From: Pseudomonas putida
Lineage (GTDB): Bacteria > Pseudomonadota > Gammaproteobacteria > Pseudomonadales > Pseudomonadaceae
DNA: 64,000 nt
NCBI RefSeq assembly: GCF_002025705.1
Contig: NZ_CP018846.1
Coordinates: 124,001 to 188,000, forward strand
Reading direction: 5' to 3'
Shown: one piece after another, positions 36,135 through 47,192 of the stretch
How positions within the stretch are numbered: position 1 is the first letter of the stretch
How the letters are laid out: the number at the start of each line of letters is the position of its first letter
Made by a program: the position numbers and the translations under genes
Notes under the pieces: generated by a model
Told to the model about the DNA's origin: nothing
The model's input: only the letters and a program-made list of their open reading frames with translations
The model's database searches: none

Positions 36135-38925
36135 GAGTACGATAGCCTTGAATGCCTTGGTCGAGGAACGATTCGACTTTATTGCCCACTACACCACCTA
36201 GGCCTTTCAGCACGACCTGCAGGAAGATGCCGTGGTCACCTTTTTCGTTTTGCGGTGTTGCCTGGCTGAAGTCGTCGCTGTCGACCCAGTAACGGTTGAT
36301 CAGGCGCAGCTTCCAGCAGCAGTTGTCGTACTCGAAGCCGCCCATGGCTTCCAGGGTACGGTTGCGGTTGTAGTCATGCTGCCAGCGGGCAATTACGCTC
36401 CATTGCGGCACGATCGGCCAGATGACCGAGAAGTCGTGCTGCTGGATCTTGTAGTAATCCTTGATGAAATTGTCGGTGCCAGGTGTGCCATAGTCGCCGC
36501 CGCCCACTTTCCAGGTACCGGTGGTGGAGTCATAGGCAATGGTGTCGTTGCGGTAGCGATAGCCGAAGTTGACCACCTTGTTCGGGTTGTCTTCAGGCTG
36601 GTAATGGAACATCGCGCTGCCCGAGCGGGTGCTGCGGCTGTCCGGGTCCCAGTTGAAGTCCGAATTGAAGCGCCAGTCGCGGTTGAAGTAGTAGTTGTAC
36701 AGCAACGCGTATGGCGATACATCCGACTGCGAGTCCTTGCGGGTACGGTAGTCGATGCCTGGCAGCTGGACCTTGCGGTCCTTGAAGTAGTAAGCCTGAC
36801 CGATGCTGAAGTTCTGGCGTTCGAAGCCATTATCTTCGATCCAACGGGTAGTCACACCCAGCGACAGCTTGTTCTCGTCGCCGATGCGGTCGCTACCGCT
36901 GAAACGGTTGTCACGGAACAGGGAGTCATAGCTGAACAGCGTTTCACCTGAGTCGAACAGAGGGATATCCGTCTGGTCCTTGTACGGGACATAGAGGTAG
37001 TAGAGTCGCGGTTCGAGGGTCTGGCGGTAATTGGTTCCGAACAGCGAAGTATTGCGGTCGAAGTACAGGCCGCTGTCCACGCTGAGGATCGGGATGTCGC
37101 GATTCTGGTTGCTCTTGAAGTCGCCAAACAGATCACGGGTGGCGTCGCTGCTGTTGGCAACGTCACTTTTGCCCTTGCCATCCAGATCCAGATCGTAATG
37201 GGTGTACATGTACTTCAGCTTCGGCGTGATGTAGCCGTAGCTGGCGTTCATCGGCAAGCTGATCGACGGCGCGACGTTCAGGCGGGTACCGTTGGCACGG
37301 GCGACGCCGAAGACGTTCTCATCGAGTCGACGGCCAGCGGCACCTGCGCTGAGGTCCGGATTGCCATCTTTATCAGTGACGAAGTCGTTCTTCAGGTCAC
37401 GATCAAAGCGTACAGCCTCGGTCTCATAGCCAAAGTTCAAGCCGCCTGGCTGGAATGGCAATGTACCTTTGAAGGTGATCTGCGGCAGCTTGTCGTACGG
37501 GGTGATTTGCGACAAGGTCGCCATCTCGTACGCTTGTGCATTCAAGCGAGCGGTGTAGGTGTCGCCACGCCAGGTCAGGGCACCTTGCTGATTGACCACG
37601 TCCTGGCTCTTTACGCCGATCTGGTCGGTTTCCAGGTCCTGGAAGTAGAACGGATCGCTGATGTCGGTGTAGTCGACTTCAGTCAGCAGGCGCTCGTCCA
37701 GGCCACCTTTGTGCTGCCAGTTGACCATCCAGCGTTCTTTCTTGTAGTCCGTCTGCAGCTTGCGGTCGTCGTCCTCGTCGTTGAGGTACGCGCCACCGAA
37801 CTGACCTTCGCTGGACTTGGTCAGGTAGCGGAACTCGCCTTCCATCAGCATGCCGCGCTTGGTCATGTAGCGCGGGTACAACGTGGCATCGTAGTTCGGC
37901 GCCAGGTTGAAGTAGTAAGGCGTGACCAGCATGAAGCCGGTATCGCTGGTGCTGCTGAACGACGGCGGCAGGAAGCCGGACTGGCGACGGTCGTCGATCG
38001 GGAAGTAGATGTACGGTGTGTAGAGCACCGGGAAATCTTTGACCCGCAGGGTGACGTTGGTCGCGGTACCGAAACCGGTTGCCGGGTTCAGGGTGATGTT
38101 GTTGCCCTTCAGCTGCCAGGCGTTGCTGCCCGGTTCGCAGGTGGTGTACGTACCGTCCTTGAGACGGATGATGGCGTTTTCGCCACGCTTGGCGTACAGG
38201 GCGTTGCCGCGAATGTGCGACTTGTGCATCACGTATTCGGCGTTGTCGACCTGGGCTTCGCCGGTGTCGAGCTGGATCTGGGCCTCGTCACCGACCACCA
38301 GCGAGCCATTGTCGCGAATCTTGACGTTGCCCTTGAGCTCGCCACGGTTCTCGGCCTGGTACAGGTTGGCCTCGTCGGCTTCGGCCTGCATGCTGCCCTG
38401 GCGCATCACCACGTCACCGGCGAGGGTAGCGATCTGCTGCTCCTGCTGGTATTTGGATACCTTGGCGTTGATGTAGGTCGGCGACTCATCCTTGGGGGTG
38501 GAGTCGGCCATGCCTGGGCGAGTGGGCTCGATGTACGCGCCACCGCAGTACGGGCCGGTTTCAGCCAGCTGCGCTGCAGTGAGCTTTTCGCGTGGAACCC
38601 AGTCAAGGTGGCTGTAGTCTTCGCTGCGCGACTTCAGGCCGCGGCCCTTGGCCTCGGTGACCAGCATGGGCTTGTCTGCACTTTCGGCCTCGGCCGGCTC
38701 GGCTTCAGTGCCGGAAGTGAGCGCGGCACCTTCATGCACCGGGCGCGGAGGCAGGTTGTTGACTGGGGTCTTGGGCTTGCAGTCCCAACCACCGGAGGCG
38801 GACACTTGGCAGTCGAACTGCTCGGCTGCCACCACATAAGAGGTGGCCAGAGGTTGCATGGCCAGCAGACCGCCGGTTACCAGCAACGGAAACTTTCTAC
38901 GAAATGCGGGGGATTTCAATGCCAT
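36115..38925 (-). CDS. lptD: LPS-assembly protein LptD
   Basis: LptD is the outer-membrane barrel that, with LptE, inserts lipopolysaccharide into the outer leaflet. I chose the ATG at 38925 (936 residues, [12 protein letters not shown]); the frame extends 17 codons further without better support. A signal peptide ends near A-A-E-Q. The periplasmic OstA/jellyroll domain follows (about 135-320, with A-x-V-S-K-Y-Q-x-E), then the barrel. Cysteines lie near the N-terminus (F-D-C-Q and W-D-C-K) and at C-C near the C-terminus, as needed for the disulfides that activate LptD. Confidence 0.96.
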   Translation of the reverse strand: MALKSPAFRRKFPLLVTGGLLAMQPLATSYVVAAEQFDCQVSASGGWDCKPKTPVNNLPPRPVHEGAALTSGTEAEPAEAESADKPMLVTEAKGRGLKSRSEDYSHLDWVPREKLTAAQLAETGPYCGGAYIEPTRPGMADSTPKDESPTYINAKVSKYQQEQQIATLAGDVVMRQGSMQAEADEANLYQAENRGELKGNVKIRDNGSLVVGDEAQIQLDTGEAQVDNAEYVMHKSHIRGNALYAKRGENAIIRLKDGTYTTCEPGSNAWQLKGNNITLNPATGFGTATNVTLRVKDFPVLYTPYIYFPIDDRRQSGFLPPSFSSTSDTGFMLVTPYYFNLAPNYDATLYPRYMTKRGMLMEGEFRYLTKSSEGQFGGAYLNDEDDDRKLQTDYKKERWMVNWQHKGGLDERLLTEVDYTDISDPFYFQDLETDQIGVKSQDVVNQQGALTWRGDTYTARLNAQAYEMATLSQITPYDKLPQITFKGTLPFQPGGLNFGYETEAVRFDRDLKNDFVTDKDGNPDLSAGAAGRRLDENVFGVARANGTRLNVAPSISLPMNASYGYITPKLKYMYTHYDLDLDGKGKSDVANSSDATRDLFGDFKSNQNRDIPILSVDSGLYFDRNTSLFGTNYRQTLEPRLYYLYVPYKDQTDIPLFDSGETLFSYDSLFRDNRFSGSDRIGDENKLSLGVTTRWIEDNGFERQNFSIGQAYYFKDRKVQLPGIDYRTRKDSQSDVSPYALLYNYYFNRDWRFNSDFNWDPDSRSTRSGSAMFHYQPEDNPNKVVNFGYRYRNDTIAYDSTTGTWKVGGGDYGTPGTDNFIKDYYKIQQHDFSVIWPIVPQWSVIARWQHDYNRNRTLEAMGGFEYDNCCWKLRLINRYWVDSDDFSQATPQNEKGDHGIFLQVVLKGLGGVVGNKVESFLDQGIQGYRTREEQAY

Positions 38926-39055
38926 CTTATTAGTCCGGGCTTCCTGCGTGCCATCTGCCCGCGTGTGGGGCCGCACGCCTCTCGATGGTCTGAAAAAGAT
39001 GCTGGATAATAAAGCATGACCCGCTTGACGGCTAGGGCCGTCGGAGACCCTTGTA

Positions 39056-40743
<1,688 letters not shown>

Positions 40744-40744
40744 C

Positions 40745-41509
40745 ATGTGGTGGCCAGGCACGGTAATCGGGTTGGGCGCAGGCTTTGCGGTCGCCAGTAT
40801 TCCCGGCGCGTTGCTCGGTGCCTTGCTGGGCCAGGCGATGGACCGACGCATCCGCCTTCAGGGTTGGGAAGACATGCGCGAGCGCTTGGGGGGGCGCCCG
40901 GCCCTGCCAGACGATGAGTTGCTGTTCGTGCTGCTCGGGCGGCTGGCCAAGAGCGATGGCCGTGTGGCCGAGCAGCACATCCAGCAGGCGCGCCAGGAAA
41001 TGGTCCGCCTGGACATGACCGAGGCCGCGCGTTTGCGGGCAATTGCCGCGTTCAACCGGGGCAAGGCCGGCAAGGAGCGGTTGGCCGGCCACCTGCGCCG
41101 CATCCGGCTGCAGCCGCATGCCGCCGAAGGCACCTTGCGTGCTTGCTGGCGCATGGCCTGGGCCGATGGCAAAGCCGGGCGGCACGAGCGCGAACTGCTG
41201 CTGGAATGGGGGCACAAGCTTGGCCTCAGCCGGCGTCAGGTGCAGGCGATGTCGCTGGAGTATGAGCCGCGCAAGGCACCGGTGTCGGGCGCAGTGATGA
41301 ACTATGCGTCAGCCCTGCGCTTGCTGGGCGTCGAGGCCGACACTGAGGGCGATCAGGTCAAGCAGGCTTACCGGCGCCTGGTCAGCAAGCATCACCCGGA
41401 CAAGCTGGCGGGCAGCGGGGCAAGCGAGGCGCAAGTGCGCGAGGCGACCGAGCGGACTCGCGAACTGCACCAGGCCTACGCCATCGTTCGCAAGCGGCGC
41501 GGGTTCTAA
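40745..41509 (+). CDS. djlA: DjlA-like membrane-anchored J-domain co-chaperone
   Basis: A 254-residue protein: an N-terminal glycine/alanine-rich membrane segment (about 5-28), a TerB-like helical domain (about 50-175) and a C-terminal J-domain (about 187-252) with the HPD tripeptide at 217-219. This is the DjlA arrangement; DjlA stimulates DnaK ATPase at the inner membrane and affects envelope stress responses. It begins 1 nt after the murU stop. Confidence 0.9.
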   Translation: MWWPGTVIGLGAGFAVASIPGALLGALLGQAMDRRIRLQGWEDMRERLGGRPALPDDELLFVLLGRLAKSDGRVAEQHIQQARQEMVRLDMTEAARLRAIAAFNRGKAGKERLAGHLRRIRLQPHAAEGTLRACWRMAWADGKAGRHERELLLEWGHKLGLSRRQVQAMSLEYEPRKAPVSGAVMNYASALRLLGVEADTEGDQVKQAYRRLVSKHHPDKLAGSGASEAQVREATERTRELHQAYAIVRKRRGF

Positions 41510-41510
41510 A

Positions 41511-41603
41511 GGCCCGTTCGCGGCGGGCCGCCGCAACTGCAAGCCCGCTTCCACAGGCATTGCATGCGATCCTGTGGGGGCGGGCTTGCTCGCGAACAGG
41601 GCC
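41511..41603. repeat. REP inverted pair between djlA and the DUF3530 gene
   Basis: The first arm starts GGCCCGTTCGCGG at 41511 and is interrupted by an insertion before CAAGCCCGCTTCCACAGG (41540-41557). The second arm is CCTGTGGGGGCGGGCTTGCT (41571-41590) with GCGAACAGGGCC. It lies between convergent genes. Confidence 0.8.
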
Positions 41604-41612
41604 CTGGCAGGC

Positions 41613-42611
41613 TTACTGTTGCGGGTTCATCCAGCCCCGAACCCTGCGGAACAGCTGCTCCTGCTCACCGTCCTTGTTGGCCGGCATGGCAATCAGCGAC
41701 AGCTGCTTGTACTGGCTGTCCTTCTGCCGCTTGCTGGCCTGCAGGCGCTGCGCTGCAGCATTGCGGTCGCCGGTACGCGTGGCGTAGTAAAGGTCGGCCG
41801 TTGGCACCTTCAGGGTTGGCGTCAGGCTTTCCAGGTCATGCTCGACCCGGGCCGGCGTCTGAGCGGCAACCATCACCAGCTTCTGCACCTGTGGCGGTTG
41901 CTTCTCGCTCAGGTAGCGCGCGGCCCAATAGGCGCCGCTGCCGTGGCCGATCAACACGATGCTGCGTGAGCTGTGCTGCTGGGCATAGGCCACGGCGGCA
42001 TCCAGGCGAGCGAAGATGCGTTCGGCGTCGGCCACGTCGTTCTGCTCGTCGGCTTGCTCGGCGTCGGTGCTTTCCGCGGTGTCGGCGTCGGCGGCGGTGG
42101 CTTGGGCGACGTTGGCGTTGGCGTCGGCGGGGGTGTCCTTGGATGGAGCTGTTTCGCCCGCTTTCTTCTCGGGCTCTGCCGCTGGCTTGGCCTCGACCCG
42201 TGCCTGGGGGGCGTCGGCGAGCAGGTCGGGCAGGCTCACGCTCAGGCTGTGCCAGCCGATATCCGGGAACTTGCGCCGCAGCGGGCCGACCACATTGGGC
42301 CAGTCGGCGTTTTCGCCAGCGCCAGGGACGATGATCACGGCACCCTGCGGATCACTGTCGTTGGCCGGCTTCCACAAGGCCAGGAAGCTGTCCGCTCCGG
42401 CCTGCAGGGTCTGTTGTTCGGCCTTCGGTGCCAGGCGTTCCAGGGCTTGCGCATCTTCCTGGCTGCGCTCCAGCAGGGGCGGGCGTGGCGCCGGAGCGGC
42501 GGGCGCTTCGGCCGTCGCCTCCGGTTTTGTGGCGTCAGCGGCCAGGGCGCCGAGTGGTAAGAGCGAGGCCAGGCAGCACATTGCCAGCGTCGTGCGATAA
42601 AGTGTGGACAT
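41613..42611 (-). CDS. DUF3530 family periplasmic alpha/beta-hydrolase-like protein
   Basis: A 332-residue protein with a signal peptide (about 1-25, ending L-G-A-L-A-A). The central alpha/beta-hydrolase-like core has I-I-V-P-G-A-G-E (about 93-100) and the nucleophile elbow G-H-G-S-G at 222-226 (Ser225). Between them (about 136-195) lies a low-complexity insert rich in Ala, Asp, Glu and Thr. The family has no known substrate. It is convergent with djlA and divergent from the sensor kinase at 42707. Confidence 0.82.
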   Translation of the reverse strand: MSTLYRTTLAMCCLASLLPLGALAADATKPEATAEAPAAPAPRPPLLERSQEDAQALERLAPKAEQQTLQAGADSFLALWKPANDSDPQGAVIIVPGAGENADWPNVVGPLRRKFPDIGWHSLSVSLPDLLADAPQARVEAKPAAEPEKKAGETAPSKDTPADANANVAQATAADADTAESTDAEQADEQNDVADAERIFARLDAAVAYAQQHSSRSIVLIGHGSGAYWAARYLSEKQPPQVQKLVMVAAQTPARVEHDLESLTPTLKVPTADLYYATRTGDRNAAAQRLQASKRQKDSQYKQLSLIAMPANKDGEQEQLFRRVRGWMNPQQ

Positions 42612-42706
42612 GAATCAACCCAAGGCCAGAATGATACCGGCAGCCTAATAGTATTTGCCCGCGACGGCCATGCTGCATGGCCGTCCTTGCCAAGACGAGC
42701 GTGTAG

Positions 42707-45094
42707 ATGAAGCGATTGCGTCGCCTGTTGGTTATCGGCTGGTTGTGCCTGCCCTTGACCGCGTTGGCACGGCCGGACGTGCTACCGGCGGTAGCACTGG
42801 AGCCTGCCCAGCAGCAATGGCTCGATAGCCACCGCAGCCTGCGTGTCGGCCTGGTGCTGCAGGCGCCCTACGCGCAGTTTGATCGCCGCCTGCAGCAGCT
42901 TTATGGCGCCAACGTCGAGTTGGTGAACGGGTTGGGGCAGGCACTGGGCCTTGATCTGACCTGGCGCAACTTCGCTGACCAGGCCAGCCTTGAACATGCG
43001 CTGCAGGCGGGTGAGATCGATTTTGCCCCAGGCCTGACGCAAACACCTGCAACCCTGCGCCTGTGGCTGTTCAGCGACCCTTACATGCGGGTGCCGCAGC
43101 TGGTGGTGGGGCCACGTACCGGGGCGATGGCCGTGGAGCTGGAAAAGCTCGATGCTGAGAGCCGGGTCGCGGTGCGTATGCCCAGCGCCTTGGCCGACTA
43201 CCTGCGCGGCAATTACAGTGGCCTCAACCTGCAGGGCGTGCCCAGTGAGCGCGAGGCCTTGCAGTTGGTGGTCGGTGGCCAGGCCAGTTACGCCGTGCTA
43301 GATGAAGCACAACTGAGCCGGCTGTCACGCGAGAGCGAGTTCGCCGAACTGGTGGTGGTGGGCGATATCGGCTTGCCGCAGTTGCTGCGGGTGGGTTCGC
43401 GACGTGATTGGCCGGTGCTTGCCGATGTGCTCGAACGCGGGTTGCAGGCCATGCCGGCCAAGGAGCTGGAACAGCTTCACCAGCGCTGGTTGCAGCCTAA
43501 ATACCCGCGCTTGAGCGAGTCGCCTGGTTTCTGGCAGAACCTGGCCTTGTTGTTCGGCCTGTTGCTGCTGTGTGCCCTGGCCACGCTGATATGGCAGCGT
43601 CGGCAGCAGCGCCAGCTGGAACGTAGCCTGCTGGCCGCGCGGGAAAGCCTGACCGAGCGGCAGGGGCGCGAAGAGGCGCTGCGCCTGAGCCAGTTCGCCA
43701 TCGATCAGAGCACGGTGGGTATCCTCTGGGTCAACTGGGACAGCCATGTGCGTTACGCCAACCATGCGGTGGAGGGCATGCTCGGCTATGCCGAGGCCCA
43801 GTTGCTGGAGCGCCCGCTGATCGATTTCGAGCCGAACCTGACCATGGATCGCTGGCTCGAACTGTGGAAGGGGGCGCGCGCCGGCGATGGCGGTGCGCGG
43901 CAGTTCGAAACCCAGTGCCGGCGCGCCGATGGCAGCTTGTTGCCGGTGGAGTTGTCGCTCAGTTTCCTGCGCTTTCGCGATGCCGAATACCTGGTGGTGT
44001 ACCTCGCCGATGTCACCGAGCGCCATCGCGCCCTGGCGGCATTGCGCGAAAGTGAAGCGCGGCTCAAGGGCATCGCAGGCAACGTGCCAGGCCTGGTGTT
44101 CCGCCTCGAGCCTGCGCCTGCCGAAGGTGAGCCGGAATTCCCTTACATCAGCGAGGGCAGCGAAGCACTGGTCGGCTACACCCCCGCGCAGATCCAGCAC
44201 CCGCTGATGGGGCTGCGCAACCTCGTTCATCCAGACGATCGGGCGAACTATCACCAGGTACAGGATCTGGCTATCGCCGGCGATCAGGACTGGTCGTGGC
44301 AGGGGCGTATTCTTACCCGCCAGGGCGAGCAACGCTGGGCCGACATCAAGGCCAGTGCGCGCCGTTTGCCCAATGGCCGTGTGGCCTGGGACGGTGTCGT
44401 CTGGGACATCACCCAAGGCAAGCGTGCCGAGATGGCGTTGGCCCAGTCGCAGGAACAGCTGCGCGAACTGTCGGCGCACCTTGAAAGCGTGCGCGAAGAA
44501 GAGAAGGCCCGCATCGCCCGTGAAGTGCATGACGAGCTGGGGCAGATGTTGACCGTGCTCAAGCTGGAAGTGTCGATGTGCGAGCTGGCCTTCGCCGAAC
44601 TCGACCCCGGGTTGCACGAACGCCTGGGCAGCATGAAGCGCCTGATTGCCCAGCTGTTCCAGCTGGTGCGCGACGTTGCCACCGCGCTGCGCCCACCGAT
44701 CCTCGACGCGGGCATCGCCTCGGCCATCGAATGGCAGGCGCGGCGCTTCGAAGCGCGCACGCAGATACCCTGCCTGGTGCAGGTACCGGATAATCTGCCA
44801 GCATTGAGCGATGCCAAAGCCACCGGCCTGTTTCGCATCTTGCAGGAGGCGCTGACCAATGTGATGCGCCATGCCCAGGCGCACAGTGTGGAAATCGAGC
44901 TGGTGCGTGAGGGCGGGCAACTGCGCATGACCGTCAGCGACGATGGCTCCGGGTTCTGCCGTGACCAGCCCAGGCCCACATCGTTCGGCCTGGTCGGCGT
45001 GCGTGAGCGGGTGCTGATGCTCGGTGGCAGCATGGCGTTGGACAGTGAACCAGGCGAGGGCACCAGCCTGAGCGTGGCCATTCCCTTGGAGTAG
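42707..45094 (+). CDS. agtS: Sensor histidine kinase with periplasmic solute-binding domain (AgtS-like)
   Basis: A 795-residue protein: signal peptide (about 1-21), family 3 solute-binding domain (about 40-265), one membrane helix (about 278-296), two PAS regions (about 325-440 and 450-575), a HisKA_3 dimerisation domain with phosphoacceptor His608 (R-E-V-H-D-E-L-G-Q), and an HATPase domain with Asn718 and D-D-G-S-G-F. HisKA_3 kinases pair with NarL-type regulators, and one follows at 45105. Position and context (kinase, regulator, polyamine-type transporter, rpe, gph, trpE) match P. aeruginosa agtSR, which respond to 5-aminovalerate and GABA. The symbol depends on this synteny. Confidence 0.85.
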   Translation: MKRLRRLLVIGWLCLPLTALARPDVLPAVALEPAQQQWLDSHRSLRVGLVLQAPYAQFDRRLQQLYGANVELVNGLGQALGLDLTWRNFADQASLEHALQAGEIDFAPGLTQTPATLRLWLFSDPYMRVPQLVVGPRTGAMAVELEKLDAESRVAVRMPSALADYLRGNYSGLNLQGVPSEREALQLVVGGQASYAVLDEAQLSRLSRESEFAELVVVGDIGLPQLLRVGSRRDWPVLADVLERGLQAMPAKELEQLHQRWLQPKYPRLSESPGFWQNLALLFGLLLLCALATLIWQRRQQRQLERSLLAARESLTERQGREEALRLSQFAIDQSTVGILWVNWDSHVRYANHAVEGMLGYAEAQLLERPLIDFEPNLTMDRWLELWKGARAGDGGARQFETQCRRADGSLLPVELSLSFLRFRDAEYLVVYLADVTERHRALAALRESEARLKGIAGNVPGLVFRLEPAPAEGEPEFPYISEGSEALVGYTPAQIQHPLMGLRNLVHPDDRANYHQVQDLAIAGDQDWSWQGRILTRQGEQRWADIKASARRLPNGRVAWDGVVWDITQGKRAEMALAQSQEQLRELSAHLESVREEEKARIAREVHDELGQMLTVLKLEVSMCELAFAELDPGLHERLGSMKRLIAQLFQLVRDVATALRPPILDAGIASAIEWQARRFEARTQIPCLVQVPDNLPALSDAKATGLFRILQEALTNVMRHAQAHSVEIELVREGGQLRMTVSDDGSGFCRDQPRPTSFGLVGVRERVLMLGGSMALDSEPGEGTSLSVAIPLE

Positions 45095-45104
45095 GAGAGC
45101 AAGC

Positions 45105-45734
45105 GTGATTCGAGTGCTGGTGGCCGAAGACCACACCATTGTCCGGGAAGGCATCAAACAGCTGATTGGCCTGGCCAAGGACATGCAGGTGGCAGGGGAG
45201 GCCGGAAATGGCGAGCAGTTGCTCGAGACGTTGCGCCACACACCCTGCGAGGTGGTGTTGCTGGATATCTCCATGCCGGGGGTGAGCGGCCTGGAGGCGA
45301 TCCCGCGTATTCGTGCGCTGCACGATGCCCCGGCGATCCTGATGCTGTCGATGCACGACGAGGCGCAGATGGCTGCCCGTGCGCTGAAGGCCGGCGCCGC
45401 CGGTTATGCGACCAAGGACAGCGACCCGGCCCTGCTGCTGACGGCCATTCGCCGGGTCGCGAGCGGTGGGCGTTACATCGACCCGGCGCTGGCGGACCGG
45501 ATGGTCTTCGAGGTAGGCCTGACCGAAACCCGGCCGCTGCATACGTTGCTCTCCGAGCGTGAATTCTCGGTGTTCGAGCGCCTGGCCCAAGGGGCCAATG
45601 TCAACGACATCGCCCAGCAACTGGCGCTGTCGAGCAAGACCATCAGCACCCACAAGGCCAGGCTGATGCAGAAGCTCAAGGTCAATTCGCTGGCGGAGCT
45701 GGTGAAGTACGCCATGGAGCACAAGCTGGTCTGA
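45105..45734 (+). CDS. agtR: NarL/FixJ-family response regulator (AgtR-like)
   Basis: A 209-residue regulator with an N-terminal receiver domain (phosphoacceptor Asp54 in V-V-L-L-D-I-S-M-P-G, acidic pair E8-D9, and conserved Lys after the A-A-G-Y-A-T-K stretch) and a C-terminal LuxR-type helix-turn-helix (about 145-205). It starts 10 nt after its kinase gene. By synteny with P. aeruginosa it is AgtR, which activates uptake of 5-aminovalerate and GABA; the downstream transporter is the expected target. Confidence 0.85.
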   Translation: MIRVLVAEDHTIVREGIKQLIGLAKDMQVAGEAGNGEQLLETLRHTPCEVVLLDISMPGVSGLEAIPRIRALHDAPAILMLSMHDEAQMAARALKAGAAGYATKDSDPALLLTAIRRVASGGRYIDPALADRMVFEVGLTETRPLHTLLSEREFSVFERLAQGANVNDIAQQLALSSKTISTHKARLMQKLKVNSLAELVKYAMEHKLV

Positions 45735-46027
45735 GTGTTCTGATCGCGACAGCTGCCATATCCGGCACAGTGGTGAACCCTGTGGGAGCGGTTTTCCCCG
45801 CGAAAGGGCCGGGCCTGCCATCTGCGGCGTCTGGGCTGGCCTCTTCGCGGGTAAACCCGCTCCCACAGGGACTCATGTCTGTGCTGAAAGCGCCGTGCTT
45901 GTAGGGCAATCCCTACAGGAAATCTTCCAGCCGGATGATGGCATTCTCTCAGTACCGCCGATTTCCGGGCGCTTGCGGCTCTTCTACTCTTTTGCCTACG
46001 CAGTCATTCCAACAAGAAGGTGCAGGC
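45735..46027. repeat. Region with REP pair between the response regulator and the transporter operon
   Basis: 293 bp. A REP pair lies at 45779-45869: CCTGTGGGAGCGGTTTTCCC (45779-45798) and CTCTTCGCGGGTAAACCCGC (45841-45860), with CTCCCACAGGG following. The rest should hold the transporter promoter and any response-regulator sites; I did not recognise exact elements. Confidence 0.75.
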
Positions 46028-47152
46028 ATGAGCGAGGCGAATTCGAACGCTGCCACCAGCGAGACGCTGGTCAGCTTCCGTGGTGTGCAGAAGAGCTACG
46101 ACGGCGAATCGCTGATCGTCAAAGACCTCAACCTGGACATTCGCAAGGGTGAATTCCTCACCCTGCTCGGCCCCTCCGGTTCGGGCAAGACCACCAGCCT
46201 GATGATGCTGGCTGGTTTCGAAACCCCCACCGCCGGTGAAATCCAGCTGGCCGGGCGCTCGATCAACAACGTGCCGCCGCACAAGCGCGACATCGGCATG
46301 GTGTTCCAGAACTACGCATTGTTCCCACACATGACCGTGGCCGAAAACCTGGCCTTCCCGCTGACCGTGCGCGGTCTGAGCAAGACCGACATCAGCGAAC
46401 GGGTCAAGCGTGTGCTGAACATGGTCCAGCTCGATGCCTTCGCCAAGCGCTATCCGGGCCAGCTTTCCGGTGGTCAGCAACAGCGTGTGGCGCTGGCCCG
46501 GGCGCTGGTGTTCGAGCCACAGCTGGTGCTGATGGACGAACCGCTGGGCGCCCTCGACAAGCAACTGCGTGAACACATGCAGATGGAGATCAAGCACATT
46601 CACCAGCGCCTGGGCGTGACGGTGGTCTACGTGACCCACGACCAGGGCGAGGCGCTGACCATGTCCGACCGCGTGGCGGTGTTCCATCAGGGCGAGATCC
46701 AGCAGATCGCCGACCCGCGCACCCTCTATGAAGAACCGTGCAATACCTTTGTCGCCAACTTCATCGGCGAGAACAACCGCATCAACGGCACCCTGCTGGC
46801 CAGCGATGGCAAGCGTTGCCAGGTGCAGCTGGCACGCGGCGAGCGGGTCGAGGCGCTGGCGGTGAATGTTGGCCAGGCCGGCGAACCAGTGACCCTGTCG
46901 GTACGCCCCGAGCGCGTGCGCCTCAATGGCCACAGCGAAAGCTGCGTCAACCGCTTCTCCGGCCGTGTGGCCGAGTTCATCTACCTGGGCGACCACGTAC
47001 GGGTGCGCCTGGAAGTCTGCGGCAAGGCCGACTTCTTCGTGAAGCAGCCGATCGCCGAGCTCGACCCGGCGCTGGCCGTGGGCGATGTGGTACCGCTGGG
47101 CTGGGAGGTGGAGCACGCCCGCGCGCTCGATCCGATTGCCGAAGCCCACTGA
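46028..47152 (+). CDS. Polyamine/GABA-type ABC transporter ATP-binding protein (agt-like)
   Basis: A 374-residue PotA-type ATPase from the ATG at 46028, preceded by AAGGTG; the open frame runs further upstream. The Walker A motif G-P-S-G-S-G-K-T-T is at 48-56, the Q-loop and signature L-S-G-G-Q-Q-Q-R follow, and Walker B is L-V-L-M-D-E-P-L. The C-terminal third is a TOBE domain. It energises import of the ligand bound by the protein encoded at 47193. By synteny the substrate is probably 5-aminovalerate or GABA, but PotA-like proteins cannot be told apart from sequence alone. Confidence 0.9.
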   Translation: MSEANSNAATSETLVSFRGVQKSYDGESLIVKDLNLDIRKGEFLTLLGPSGSGKTTSLMMLAGFETPTAGEIQLAGRSINNVPPHKRDIGMVFQNYALFPHMTVAENLAFPLTVRGLSKTDISERVKRVLNMVQLDAFAKRYPGQLSGGQQQRVALARALVFEPQLVLMDEPLGALDKQLREHMQMEIKHIHQRLGVTVVYVTHDQGEALTMSDRVAVFHQGEIQQIADPRTLYEEPCNTFVANFIGENNRINGTLLASDGKRCQVQLARGERVEALAVNVGQAGEPVTLSVRPERVRLNGHSESCVNRFSGRVAEFIYLGDHVRVRLEVCGKADFFVKQPIAELDPALAVGDVVPLGWEVEHARALDPIAEAH

Positions 47153-47192
47153 TGGATTGCTTCACCAACCCTGTACTGTGGAGAGAATAATA

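Noticed and set aside
37198..39009. A 603-codon plus-strand frame opposite lptD
   Set aside because: The lptD frame gives a clear signal peptide, jellyroll and barrel; the antisense translation resembles no protein family.
43325..45274. A 649-codon minus-strand frame opposite the histidine kinase
   Set aside because: The plus frame has all kinase motifs in order. The minus frame has no start signal and is a shadow.
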